From Pisolithus tinctorius (Eukaryota > Basidiomycota > Agaricomycetes > Boletales > Pisolithaceae), in contig JANFAH010000062.1 of assembly GCA_024663395.1 (NCBI GenBank), forward strand, positions 124,001-188,000: DNA of 64,000 nucleotides, in the 5' to 3' direction. The translations under genes and the position numbers were made by a program. The notes under the pieces are model-generated. The model was not told the origin of the DNA. It ran no database searches and saw nothing but the letters and a program-made list of their open reading frames with translations. Below are positions 11,961-22,689 of the stretch, piece after piece (the stretch's first letter is position 1; the number at the start of each line of letters is the position of its first letter).

Positions 11961-12324
11961 CTACACTACCGCTAATAGGACAGTTGACAGTCGTTGAAGG
12001 CTGCCTAGTCTCAATGCAAGCAGCAATCCCCTACGTGATTTTCACTTGCCAAACTATCTTACCATAAGGCGTTGCAGATGTACCCTCATTCCCTCCAGGC
12101 TCTACCCAAGAAGCAACCTCGTAGACACCGGGTCCCCGTTCGGCAAGGTACGCTTCTTCGTCCTCGTCCACCGGCGCGCACAAAATTAAGCGTGGCCTTA
12201 GTACCCCCAATCCGGAATGTGGGGTCTCCAGGGACCATGTATAACCCGACGACGAGTGCTCAACTGGGGGATCTCCAACTACTGATGTCAGTTGTGACGA
12301 TTGAGCAACCAGTGACTCCGCCAT
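11961..12324 (-). CDS. Possible small hypothetical gene
   Basis: An open frame starting MAESLVAQSSQLTSVVGD and running to ATPYG at a good GT donor near 12067 can be joined to a short second exon ending at 11961, giving roughly 100 residues. Nothing in it is recognised. Support is only open length and one plausible intron, and it sits between tRNA genes. An upstream in-frame ATG at 12402 overlaps the edge of the direct repeat. It may well be spurious. Confidence 0.25.
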
Positions 12325-12368
12325 CTTAAGTATCCGGACGTGTGAGATTCCGAGTACTCCAGATGGAT

Positions 12369-12483
12369 GAAACTTGTCGACTACCCACTTCGAACTGTGC
12401 ATTGCAACCGCAACGCAGATCGACCTTTTTCATGCAAACGAATGTTGTGGCATAAGTCACGCCCTAAAATACTGCGGGGTCTC
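12369..12483 (+). repeat. 115-bp direct repeat, copy B
   Basis: Second member of the repeat at 11566-11680, differing at a few bases. It ends 25 bases before the 3' end of the minus-strand tRNA-Glu gene, so both copies lie beside Pol III genes. Confidence 0.85.
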
Positions 12484-12507
12484 GCGAGAGAACACGGAAA
12501 AAAGTAA

Positions 12508-12591
12508 CTCGGATACGGGGAATCGAACCCCGAGCTGCCGCGTATCCCCCACAGTGAGAGGCGGCAATGTTAGCCGTTACACCATATCCGA
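12508..12591 (-). tRNA. tRNA-Glu (CTC) with intron, copy 1
   Basis: On the minus strand TCGGATA pairs perfectly with TATCCGA. A GCCGC/GCGGC anticodon stem surrounds the loop CTCTCA, giving CTC (glutamate), with about 12 bases inserted after position 37. The T arm reads CTCGGGGTTCGATTCCCCG. A TTTTTT terminator follows on the minus strand (near 12500). Confidence 0.88.
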
Positions 12592-12702
12592 CACTCGTGA
12601 TTGATTTCCGGGAATCCTAATAGTACGACTAGCAGTTAGTTCACCAGGCCGAGCATAAGCGGAACAACTTTGTAATTTTTCATATGCCACTGCAGACATA
12701 AG

Positions 12703-12786
12703 TCGGATATGGTGTAACGGCTAACATTGCCGCCTCTCATTGTGAGGGATACGCGGCAGCTCGGGGTTCGATTCCCCGTATCCGAG
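12703..12786 (+). tRNA. tRNA-Glu (CTC) with intron, copy 2
   Basis: Same mature sequence as the minus-strand copy 111 bases away, so the two form an inverted, 5'-end-to-5'-end pair. The introns differ at two positions (TTGTGAGGGATA here against CTGTGGGGGATA). A run of nine T follows closely after the 3' end. Confidence 0.88.
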
Positions 12787-13680
12787 TCTTTTTTTTTCCC
12801 CTACCAATTCGCAGGTCGATGCATCAACAAGGACGAACTTAGGCTTGTTGAAATACAGTCACTTTGATGATAATTATCAGAGTCGCTTACGCTCAGCCTC
12901 AACTTCACAGGGTGAGATAGAACATAGGTCTCGTGATATTGCGAAAAGGTATAAACACAAATGTCACAGCCCAACGGCGGCACTGCAACCTGTTAAAAAA
13001 TAGGCAGTCACGAAGAGTCCAGGTCCTGTGCGGTGTAACAAGTACTCATGGAAGAAAGATGAGTTGCGCACGAGGACGCGGGAAGGGAGGAGCTAACGCA
13101 AGAGGACATAAATAGGTGTTAGGTTGTCACAAATGCATTGTAAATTTGGATGAAAAGATGAACATGTAAGCGACGAAAGGCGGTTATAGGGAACCGTCCG
13201 TTGCGCACATATGATCAAAGATGATAATGAGAAAAGTGAGATGGAGATGCGGAGGCATTAAAACTCCGGCGAGGTCGAAAAAGTGGATCCGGTTGATTGT
13301 CGGCTTTAGGAACTGGGGGGAAGGCGTGGACGGAGGCATTTGATCAAGATGGCTCGGAAGACATTGGCATACATGTGGGTTTCGTTTCCAGCGAGATATT
13401 GAAAGAGAGCATGCTCAGCATCGCAACGGCATCTTGGAAACGAGTGTAAGGGAGTGATAAAACGTGGCGATCTTGAACCTGATTGTTAGGCGCACAGCGA
13501 AAGATCGCAGATGAAAGGGCAAATGGTTGGCGACTTCGAGCGACAACGGTGAAGAGCTCGCTCCAGCGGCTGAACGACAAGTAAGATTGAAAAGAAAACT
13601 TCTGATCGACAGCAAGTACTTGAAAGGACGGCAACTGGAAAAGTACGCAGTGCGAGGAGATAGAATGTTGTGAGATACCG
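12787..13680. other. Region downstream of CDC25
   Basis: Nearly 0.9 kb between tRNA-Glu copy 2 and the CDC25 stop. Minus-strand frames at 13344-13706 run into the CDC25 3' end and look like 3' UTR. No gene is supported. Confidence 0.5.
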
Positions 13681-16023
13681 TCAGTATACGGCCATGCGGG
13701 AGGCATCGAACGTTTCAGCCCGAGTGATGGGCGCGCGTCCTAATTTCTTCGCTTTCATCAAGCCACCTTTGTTAGGGGGTGGGCAAGGGCTGTCCCCAAT
13801 ATCCGTTTCCTCGTCGTCGGTCTGCGTAATGTTCCCGATCTCGGCCAAAGTCGAGAGACCGTTGCGACGGGTACGAGCAGCATTGGCAGCGGCAAATAAC
13901 TGCGTGGAGCCAACGGCAGGGGCTGTGTTGCGTTTCACCTGCTGTTGTTGGGCAATTCCCGCGAGTTTCGAGCCCAGGTCTCCATACGCGTAGGATTTAG
14001 TGCGACCAAACTTAACTTTACGGAACTGATCTAGGTCTTCTCTGCGCGAGTGCGCGTGGTTCGGATCGTCCATTGTCACATATCCTTGTGGTTGGCATCG
14101 TTCGCCAGAGTGTTTGAAGTATTCGCAGTAGCCGCCCTCTAGAATGTAAACTTCCGGGTAGTGAATCTTCGGATACAAATGGTTATTCATTGCACGGTCA
14201 TGCGAACGGAGGTGCTTGGCACTGCAAAGCGTTAGTTCCAGCTCAAGCGGAGACTAAGGAAAACAAATTATACTTACAAGGTTGGGGCCCTCTTTGCACT
14301 AAACTCACAGTGGAAGACGAGGACAGTTTTCTTCGATGAATCCCCGCTAACACATGGCTTTGGCTTGCTGGCGCCAAGGAGGAATTCCTCGACACCTTGT
14401 GTAGTGTTAATGTTGACGGCACCGGGAATATGTCCTCCAATATACTCGTAGTCGAAGCGGCAGTCGATAATGAAATACCGCTCGATTCGGTGGTTGTACG
14501 CGCCATCCAAGAGTGAATCCAACTTTAGGGTGAGAAGAATATTTGAGTATGAACCATAATGCAAAATACCAAAGCTTACCGTTTGTGGTGCGATGCGCAT
14601 GAGACCGTCCTCACGCACGCGATGGCATGGCAAGATCTTCCCGATAGTTTCGTTGTCACCAAAACCAGGTAAACCAGCACGCATAAATTTCGCTGAGGGG
14701 CTTTCGGCACTGATCCTTTGCACGACAGGCGACATGCCGCTTAAGGGTCTAAGGTCCTCGGCACCGTCTCGCCGGCGAATAGTCTTTACCTGCTGACGCT
14801 TGGCATAGGCTTGGGCGGGCGAAGACATGTCAGGTCCATCAAAAGATGACTCGTCAGAGAGATGGTCGAAGGTAGTCGGTGGGAGCATCGCGGATACGGC
14901 GCGCCGATTAAGGGGAGGAGCAACCAAGAGGCTCTGGCTAGGAGATCCATCGGAACCCATCGCGGGACACGCGGGTGTGCCCCCGCTCTCAGTGGGACAT
15001 TCAATAGCGGAGAAAATAGGCCTACGGAGTCTTTTGTTGGCGAGGGATGGAACGCCAAGACCTTGCAAACTTGGTTTAGTAAAGTTGGTAGACGTAGACT
15101 CGTTGTTGATCCGTTCAAATTTATGTTCGGACGGCGAGGATGGAGGGGAAGACGAAGCTTCCGCATGACTGACTGCCTCAGGAGACAAGGAAACCCTCTT
15201 CTTGGGTTGTACCTCATCGCCGCGCGAGGGTGACATATTTGTGTAGAATAAGTTGTGGAATTGTGTGACCGTCGGGGTTGCCGATATCGGCGGGGACGGC
15301 AACAGCTCCGCAGGAGGAGCCGAGTCCACATCCATCGCGTCGTCTGACGCAAGAGAGACAGATACTGAAGGGGGCTATAGGGTGTCATGATAGACGTTCC
15401 GGTGACTGGTCGAGATTGAAATATTTTGAACTTACCTGTGTAAACATAATGTCATCCATCGTCTTGGTGGCCTTTAGGGGTTGGGTCGAGGCAAGCCACT
15501 CGAACGGTAAAGCACTACGTTGTGTGCGCTTTGCCCCTGAATTAGTGCCGGACTTCGTGTTCAGAGAAGCAGAGTCATTCAGACTGTTGTTGCTCATATC
15601 TTGTCCAAACATCCGCGCTGCGCTGGTGAACGCACGTGGACGCGTGATCGACCTACCACCCTGTTCATTCTCCTTCTGGACCGCTCTCGGCGGTGCGGGC
15701 GAAATATCCATCGGTTCACCGTGCATACTCTCTTGTCCGAGGTCGACGTAATCACGTGAGGGAGAGCTGAGGGACATCGTAGAGGCGAACGACAATTCGA
15801 GATCGGAGGAGACCAATTCATCAACATCGTCACGGACTTTCATTTGCTGGCTGCGTTTACGCGAGGGTGCGAGAGGAGCGCCGAGATATTGTGAAGAGGC
15901 CAAGGAGAGCGTAGAAAAAAAGGTCATGCCGTGCGATGCGTGGCCGTACTCTTGATACCGATTTTTTTGGAATCTCTTGTTGGAATGATATTCTGTGAGT
16001 CGTTTCATGAAGGCGTCGGACAT
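13681..16023 (-). CDS. cdc25: M-phase inducer phosphatase CDC25 (Mih1)
   Basis: Four exons (15436-16023, 14580-15374, 14278-14522, 13681-14221) join in frame to about 722 residues. The C-terminal rhodanese-type phosphatase domain is clear: RIAPQT joined to LDSLLDGAYNHRIERYFIID, then CRFDYEYIGGHIPGAVNI, the catalytic loop HCEFSAKR (Cys-X5-Arg), RAPTFAKHLRSHDRAMN, and HYPEVYILEGGYCEYF. CDC25 removes inhibitory phosphates from Cdk1 and drives entry into mitosis. The N-terminal 450 residues are serine-rich and disordered-looking, with several short Ser-Pro sites, as expected for a regulatory region. The intron 14523-14579 happens to be open in frame and could be mistaken for coding sequence, but removing it restores the family pattern. 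Start chosen at the MSDAFMKRL methionine. Confidence 0.93.
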
Positions 16024-17179
16024 CGTTGAACGCGTCGCGTCGCGAGTGTTATATACGTCGTACAAGCAAAATAATTGAGGGAATAAGTCAGCGCAGATGA
16101 CAGGTGTAGTGTGGTTGTAGTTGCACAAATCGACGCGACAGTTATCCGAAGAAAAGGAAGAACAGTCAGACGTCCTGGTTTAAGAACATGAAGTGGAACA
16201 AACGGCGGAAGAAATACTGACCGAAACGTGACCGGAAGCAACTTGGTCGTGACCAGTATGACTATAAACGCAAATGGCAGTGTGACAACTAGATGAATGA
16301 TATGATCAGTAGGAAATCCAGGGGCTTGAATAAAGAGAGCTTGGTGCAAGGAGAGAGGTGGCCATTGTTCACCCAACACGGTTTGACACCTCGTGACTGT
16401 CGGGTAAACTGCGACCACCCCGGTCCACCATTAAGCACATACATATGAAGAGGGCTCACCTCGAACTTAATGAATGTATGACAGAGGAGGCTGCGCCTGA
16501 GAGCGAAGAGTAAGCAGGGACAACTTTTCCAAGTCCACCAGCAGCAATATGGTTCAAGACAATAGTCTCACGAATATTTGAACGAGAAAGGCAAGTGAAC
16601 TGTGTTGTGGACAATTGTGGGTCCCACAATTACGGCGCCTTGCCAAAACGAGGTGAGCAACGAGCTTCTTTAGGTCGGCTCCCTTGACAACTCACCAGAA
16701 TAGACGAATCCAAGTCAAATAACGGGTTAAGATATCAAAAAAACCAAGAAATATATACGAGAGACGCGTTTTCGAGGCAGTACCCTGTCGTTCTGGTTGA
16801 AAGAGCACTTGTTTGGACCCCCTTTGGTTCCAGTTGATATTCGTCACGTGCGCCCCTATGTCTGACCAGCGCCAACGCGTCACGTGAGCCCGGTTGGTGA
16901 TTATCTACGGGCTCATCTCTGCAACCGTGTCTTAGTAGTCCGCGGATAGGACGTACGGTTGCAAAACCATTTGCAGCTCAACAACACGCCATAATTAACA
17001 TTCGAAGAACTGTGCCAGGTAGGGTAGGCCTACTTGCCGGTCACTGCTGCCCACCATCGCATGGTGGACTGGCAGAAACGCACAAGGGTTACCAGATGTG
17101 ATCATGTCGTCCACCGCGAAAGTCAAAACTGCAAATCTGAATGTGTACTATCGCTCGAGTTACGACACCGAAACTCAAT
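16024..17179. other. Intergenic region upstream of CDC25
   Basis: About 1.15 kb from the CDC25 start to the edge of the inverted esterase repeat. It should hold the CDC25 5' UTR and promoter. Short frames here match no family. Confidence 0.5.
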
Positions 17180-18522
17180 CCTAGAGTCGCACGAACCCAC
17201 AATGCGAACGCTGCCCAACTTTGAGCGCGCCTAATAATTGATCCATTGGCGATGATTCGATTTGCTGTCTAATCAACGAACTCTGTCTCAATTGGATCAG
17301 TTCTCATTTCTCATCATACGAACGCTTAGGCTGGTTGCGCAATCCACCGTTACCAAGTAACTTGTATTGCGAGAATCAGATGTGTAGAGATGCTCTGCGG
17401 TTACATGATCGGACGCTTGCGTGTTCCCATCTTTTGTATGTCTTCCATTTGACCAAACACCCTTATCGTGGTAACATCACCATGTTACTCATGTTCTCGT
17501 AAATCTATGTCCTTCCTTTCAAAAAATGGTGTTCCGATGGACCAGTGGGGCATGGCCCTATTCGACTTCGACGTTTGCCCAATACCTGACAAGTCAGGAG
17601 TAAAACAATAAAGACAGGCAGATAAAACAGTGAAAACAGAAACGTACGGTGGGAAAACCATTTCCAACCTGTCGTAATGAATTTCGGGGTATTTCTCCTC
17701 GATGATCTTCATGATCAGATTATAGACCACCTGCATCTCCTGAGCCACCGACCGCTTCCACATGAAAGCGATCATGTCTATACCTCGTATCCTGCCTCGT
17801 TTAGGTGCAACCCATCGTGAAGGAATTTTTCAAGCGCCCTCTCGTCTCTTCCACTGGCATCCCACATTGCAGTCCATACGTCCGCAACAGGTACGGAAAG
17901 TGCAGTTCCTAGCTCATTCACCACCTCCGCGTAGGATTTGGTTGCGTCGAAGTTACGATCCTGTCTTTGATGAGAGTTTACCGGGGGCGGAGTGATGAGA
18001 ATGATGCGGGTACTGGGTGAATAGTATGGTGAAGTAGGGGACCTGACCATGTTGACGAGATGCTCAAGATTCTCCCTGTACTGATCCCTCGGCACGTGCT
18101 GACGATTGGGGAAGGGTGCGGCATCGTTCGCGCCAAACCAAATGGTGAGCAGCTGTACTTTAGGAACATGAAGTTGCTGGTGCTGCATCGCGAAGATCTG
18201 CGCAGTACACATCGCTCCTGTAATTATATGGATGGGATATGCATTACCCACTTGTTCGAACATGGGTATAGCCCACTTTGTTTGGTAGCCGCTAAGCCCA
18301 CGGTTTATCACGTCCATCTTGCGGGCGTAGTTCTCTAGACAGTGTTCGTCGTCAGGAGGTAAGTTGATATGAAGATCGAGCCTTACCAGCCAGTCGCTGA
18401 CCGAACCCGCCTGGTACCCAGCCCCCTTGGGTGATCGAATCGCCAAAGAGCATGATAACATCGTGTGTGTTCGCGGCCATGCCCGGCTACGGAGTGGTAC
18501 GTTCGGGAGAGTGCAAGGAGGA
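17180..18522. repeat. Left arm of a 1.35-kb inverted duplication
   Basis: The reverse complement of this segment matches 23852-25215 over the esterase gene plus about 0.4 kb downstream and 40 bases upstream. Homology fades beyond the boundaries given, which are accurate to some tens of bases. Confidence 0.85.
17558..18480 (-). CDS. IAH1: Isoamyl-acetate-hydrolysing GDSL esterase (IAH1 type)
   Basis: Five exons (18387-18480, 18252-18334, 17784-18197, 17648-17739, 17558-17585) join in frame to about 236 residues. Block I is MLFGDSITQGGW with the nucleophilic serine, block III is WFGANDA, and block V is HDGLHLNEAGYEV with the Asp-X-X-His pair, all as in SGNH/GDSL esterases of the yeast Iah1 group. 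This enzyme cleaves short-chain acetate esters. Introns are GT-AG, and the last exon codes only the final nine residues after the split proline codon. The gene is divergent from SEN34, with 134 bases between start codons. A dead inverted copy lies at 23893-24834. Confidence 0.9.
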
Positions 18523-18614
18523 ATGGACCTACCTAGTAGATTGATGTAATAGCTAACGCCCGAGCGTCCAAAAATGGAATTATCCGTAGACTTCGGTCCT
18601 CAACTATTGGTAGC
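18481..18614. promoter_or_regulatory. Shared divergent promoter of IAH1-type esterase and SEN34
   Basis: Only 134 bases lie between the two opposing start codons, so the promoters must be here or overlap. No specific box was identified. The 42 bases next to the esterase start are repeated at the dead copy. Confidence 0.5.
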
Positions 18615-19771
18615 ATGGCGGAGGGACCAATCCCACTACGAGTGTCGAATAAGAAAGCTTATGTGTGGGACGTAGACGGCAAGTACTAGACAAAACAGCC
18701 TTGGTACTCACAAATCTGAATATTCTCTCCAGATGTCGCCAAACTGCGTTCTCGCCATGGCATATGTGGCATGCTGACTGGAACGCTCCCGCATCTGTCC
18801 CAGCAGAACGTCTTTTTGGGAGTGCCTCTGTTGCTTATGCCAGAGGAAACAGTCTTCCTCGTCGAGAAGGGTAAGCTTTGGTGGTTTCGTGGGTGCATTT
18901 TAACTACTAATTTTTTAGGCCTCGCATGTCTCGTTGACGATAAAAACGCTCATCACGATCCAGGCCTCTCGCGCCTTGCCAAGTGGGACAATTCCAGATT
19001 AAAGGCCATCGAACGCCAACTCGCCTTAGCGGAGGAAGAACAGGAGGCCAAGGAACACCAATACTCGACGATGACGGAACAAGCTATACGAAAACGAAAC
19101 GAAAGAGAACGGAAAAAAGCATTTGTTGCTTCATTCCCGAATGACTCTTCCTCTTCCTCTACGGAACCAGCAGGAAACGTGTTGGCTCACGATAGCGATA
19201 ACACCGCCTCTGACACGCGACGCAGTCAAGATTCATCTGGCACGTCCAAAGCTGGCACAGCGGGCGCAACCTTTACGGTGCATGTCGGCGCGCCTTCGTC
19301 CCAACTTGACTGGTATCAGCAGTCATCACATTCCTTCACTACACTCGCATCCGCACGAGAAGCTGGTATATGGGACTACCCAAGTACCCCCGAAGAGCGT
19401 GCACGGTGCGCTGTGTTCCGTGAATTGCGAGAGAAGGGATATTACTTGGGAATCGGGACTAAATTTGGTGGAGATTATTTGGTATATCCCGGTGCGTTCG
19501 CTTCACGTGGCCTTACTCGCCGGACAGCTCCCAGCGATTCGCTGGAGAACACGAGATATTCATGTCCTCCCACTCAGGTGATCCTCTGCGCTATCACTCG
19601 CATTTCGTGGCTTCCGTTATCGCCTCTCCCAGAACGCCCCTACGGCCAATGGAAATTGTGGCTCACGGTCGACTTGGTACTGGCACCAAGAAATCTCACC
19701 TTCTGTGCGAGTGGAACGAAGAGAACGATGTTGTCACATCTTATTCGATTGAATGGGCAAGATTCGGATGA
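18615..19771 (+). CDS. SEN34: tRNA-splicing endonuclease subunit SEN34
   Basis: Four exons (18615-18678, 18733-18870, 18919-19491, 19578-19771) give exactly 322 residues in frame. The N-terminal part has SRHGICGMLTGTLPHLSQQN followed by VFLGVPLLLMPEE, and LVDDKNAHHDPG comes next. The C-terminal nuclease domain is VFRELREKGYYLGIGTKFGG, DYLVYPG, YHSHFVASV with the catalytic histidine, then KKSHLLCEW with the catalytic lysine, and YSIEWARFG. SEN34 is a catalytic subunit of the heterotetramer that cuts the 3' splice site of intron-containing tRNAs. The central region is a charged coiled coil plus a serine-rich linker. Intron 1 starts with GC (GCAAGT) rather than GT; using it is the only way to join YVWDVD to VAKLRS in frame. 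Confidence 0.93.
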
Positions 19772-20364
19772 TTACCGTGCAAAGTTCGCGGCACGGACCC
19801 GCGTATCTCATTATCATTACATGTTGCTGATAAGGAGATAGTAATGTTGACGTGAGGAGAAGAACCATGGGTATGCGAAGTAGTTATGGGGAGATAGGCA
19901 AGGCAAGAATCACAGGTGCTACTAGAACAGGTCCGTCGCCGCCGGCGGGCACCTTGTTTACCACGCCAGAGCACTGCACACGCCAAAATGCACCATAAGA
20001 ACAAATGCCCCGTGTACCATCCCATTACAGCCCAAAAAACACCCGAGAAGTACGCTTCCTCGCGGCACTTATTTCTGCTGCGGTGATCCGCTGGCATGGG
20101 AAAAATACCCGCGTTTGGGTACTACACAAGAGATACTTGTGCCCTGTTCGCCGATCGTGGGGGGTTTGTGAAGTAGCACGCATGTGGTATAGCCATTTGA
20201 TTTGTGGGCCTAAGTCGACGGTTCCATCGTCAACGCACACGTCCACGGCAGATCGTCATACCTCCTTGTGTATCCAGCTATAACGCAATTGTCAACACGA
20301 TCATCCCCGTTACAACGATCCAATCCGTGGTCTTCGGCTATGGAGACCGTGGTAGTCGTTGATC
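19772..20364. other. Gap between SEN34 and chitinase with diverged repeat block
   Basis: Both genes end here (convergent). The stretch 20020-20250 is an inverted match to about 23060-23330, including a shared core around GGCACTTATTTCTGCTG, and 19945-20000 resembles 23675-23735 in the same orientation. No coding content. Confidence 0.55.
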
Positions 20365-22588
20365 CTAACAAGATGCGGTTTCGGTCCATACACCCGCTGA
20401 ATCTATGAGATAACAAGACAAAGCGTACGGCGCAGTAATGCATCACGGTTAGTAACGTGTCCATGAAATGTGGCCGTTGGACTCACCTCCAGGTACATCA
20501 TCGTAAGTCCACCATTTTGCTGTCCAAAGTTTACCGCTAGGTGATCAATTAGGTACGATCTGTACATATAACCGATTCGTCGGCAGAAATCTCTACTCAC
20601 TTGTAAATCACTTGGTCTCCGTCAACGTACTGAATCGATATGAGAGGAATAGAGTCAGCGTGATGCGGTGAAAAGATCGGTGAGCGAACACTTACTGCTA
20701 TCGCACTCGACCATGTGCATATACCGGAGCAACTAGTACCAGTTGCAGTTGCTGTGGCATTCGCCGCTGTAGTGGCCGCGGTAGTTGTCGCAGTCGTCGT
20801 ACCGGTAGTAGTTGTCGCAGCAGTAGAAGTACTAGCTGACGTTGCAACCACAATCCCACCAACCGTCAACGCATTCTTCACAGCCCGATCATACCTCGAA
20901 TTTGCTAACCCAAACAAAAATCCACGTCAACTCGAATCATTCACTACCATCACCTTCAGGAAGAAAGATGTACCATAGGCTTGCGATGCATCCCACAACA
21001 TCACACCTCCAAATGACGAGTATTGGCTCTGCGTCTGCTGAATGATCGTCGCAAACGTCGATGCGTTAATGTATCCTGACCCAGCTGCAGACGGGGATGC
21101 AGGTGCACCGATGTAGACTTTGGCGTTGGGATTTGGAGAAACTGTTCTGGCCCAGTTGTCCCTGTCCAAGTCATTCATCCATTAGCAGCCATTCGATCAG
21201 TTAGGAGTGTTGGAAGCACCATGTACCGAAATCCCATGCCTAAGGAATGGGAATACCATGCAGCCGCGTCATGTATGCATGAGACACTGGCTACCCATTT
21301 CGCTATGCACTCACATTCACATTGCTATAGTTGCTGAGACCACAGTAGTTATTATCTAGTAACGCAATGCTCGTCAAAAATGCACGCACGAGCACAACGC
21401 AAGAGACACCCGCACAGAATTGGACATAGACAGCATCAAATCCAACAGCATTCAGTGTTGTGCCAATGTGGGCGTCTGGGTAGAGACACTGTGGAGCTAT
21501 TTGTGACACATCAGCTTTGCCCGAGTCTCCCATGCAAGTCGGCGGAATGATGTGTGGTACCAACCTGCAGTGATATAGTACCTGACCAAAAATTCGAGCG
21601 CTTCGTGAGACGGCAGTCCAGAAAAGCGCCCAATATGACGAGGACATACTGCTTGCTTCCCTTAGCCATCAGTGCGCGGAGTGCAGTTACGAAAGCCGCA
21701 TAGCCGGTCTGACTACCACCTTCAATATCGAGATCAATTCTGGAAAATTGCGAATGCAAATAAGAACCATTTTGATCGACCCTTCAGACCTTGGAAGGAG
21801 GAAATCTCACCCGTCCAATACCGCAGAACCAAACGGACGATTAGGACTACTTCCCTCAAGAAAGAGATCCCAAATCGTCTGTGCAAACGCTTGCGCCTGC
21901 GTATCATTCAAAAACCCAACCGAACCAGCCTCTCCGCCTAAGGAAATCGTGACGATCTTTCCTGCAGCTTGACAAGCTTCTATATCGGGGGCTAAAATGG
22001 TACAATTGAGCATCGATGTACCGGGAAATGAGGAATTGGAACATGACTGCAAGGCGGGGACAACGAAAACAGAAGCATGAAATTGGGGTTAGACAATTGC
22101 AAAATGCTCAGAGGGAAGAAAGACACACGTTCCCTAGGTTGATGGAAGGAAGACCTCCTGTAGCGAAGAACGCGTTCAAAGAAGCAATGGGAAATGTATC
22201 GATGGTGTCATCCTGCCAAATGGCTGCGGTTACATCCCGAGATGCGTATGGAAAATATCCAAGAAACACGCACATTGCAATAATATGATATCGGTTGTTG
22301 CCAGTTGGCGGTATCAGATGGATTATCCACGCCATACGAATCCTGGCCCCAGTATCTATATACACCACAAACAAAAGATGAGAGGTAGGGATGGGGATCG
22401 GTTCACCAGATGCTGGTTACAGTTCCAGGAAACATACACGGCAAGCTGGAGGACTTCTCATCAGGACAGAGCAGGTAGCCGAATTCAGGACATACATTAG
22501 TGTTGCGTAGCATGCTAAAAGTTGGTGAATCTTGAGAGAAGAGCGGAAATGAAAGTGAATTGTGGGCAGACAGCCAAGAGATCATCAT
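20365..22588 (-). CDS. GH18 class III chitinase with CBM5/12 tail
   Basis: More than ten exons were joined by eye. Key pieces from the N-terminal side: YWGQDSYGVDNPSD, YYCNDDTIDTFPIASLN, SIVTISLGGEAG-like segments (IVTISLGGEAG is present), the GH18 active site GIDLDIEGGSQTGY (Glu general acid of DxxDxDxE), YYITAAPQCLYPDAH, FDAVYVQFC, YCGLSNYSN, AWDFGTWDNWAR and GGVMLWDASQAY. A threonine/alanine-rich linker follows, then a chitin-binding module of the CBM5/12 type: CSGICTWSS, YVDGDQVIYNGKLWTAKWW, TYDDVPG, ending TETASC. Class III chitinases are secreted and cut beta-1,4 chitin, in wall remodelling or degradation of other fungi and insects. The signal-peptide exon is not resolved: the ATG at 22588 follows a TATA box, but its frame does not join cleanly to YWGQ. 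Confidence 0.88.
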
Positions 22589-22665
22589 TTTGAAGAGGTA
22601 ACAATAGCAAAGAGACCAGTGGTAGACAGGGGATCTCACTCGCCTAAGCCGAGTACAATTCCAGC

Positions 22666-22672
22666 TTTTATA
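22666..22672 (-). promoter_or_regulatory. TATA box of the chitinase gene
   Basis: TATAAAA on the minus strand, about 80 bases upstream of the first candidate ATG. Confidence 0.55.
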
Positions 22673-22689
22673 CATCAGCGCAGGTACGG

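Noticed and set aside
12508..12786. CRISPR-like or phage-like palindrome at the tRNA-Glu pair
   Set aside because: The inverted repeat is fully explained by two tRNA genes in opposite orientation; this is eukaryotic DNA.
14523..14579. Open in-frame stretch inside CDC25 as coding sequence
   Set aside because: Removing it as an intron gives the exact family sequence RIAPQT-LDSLLDG; keeping it inserts 19 unrelated residues.
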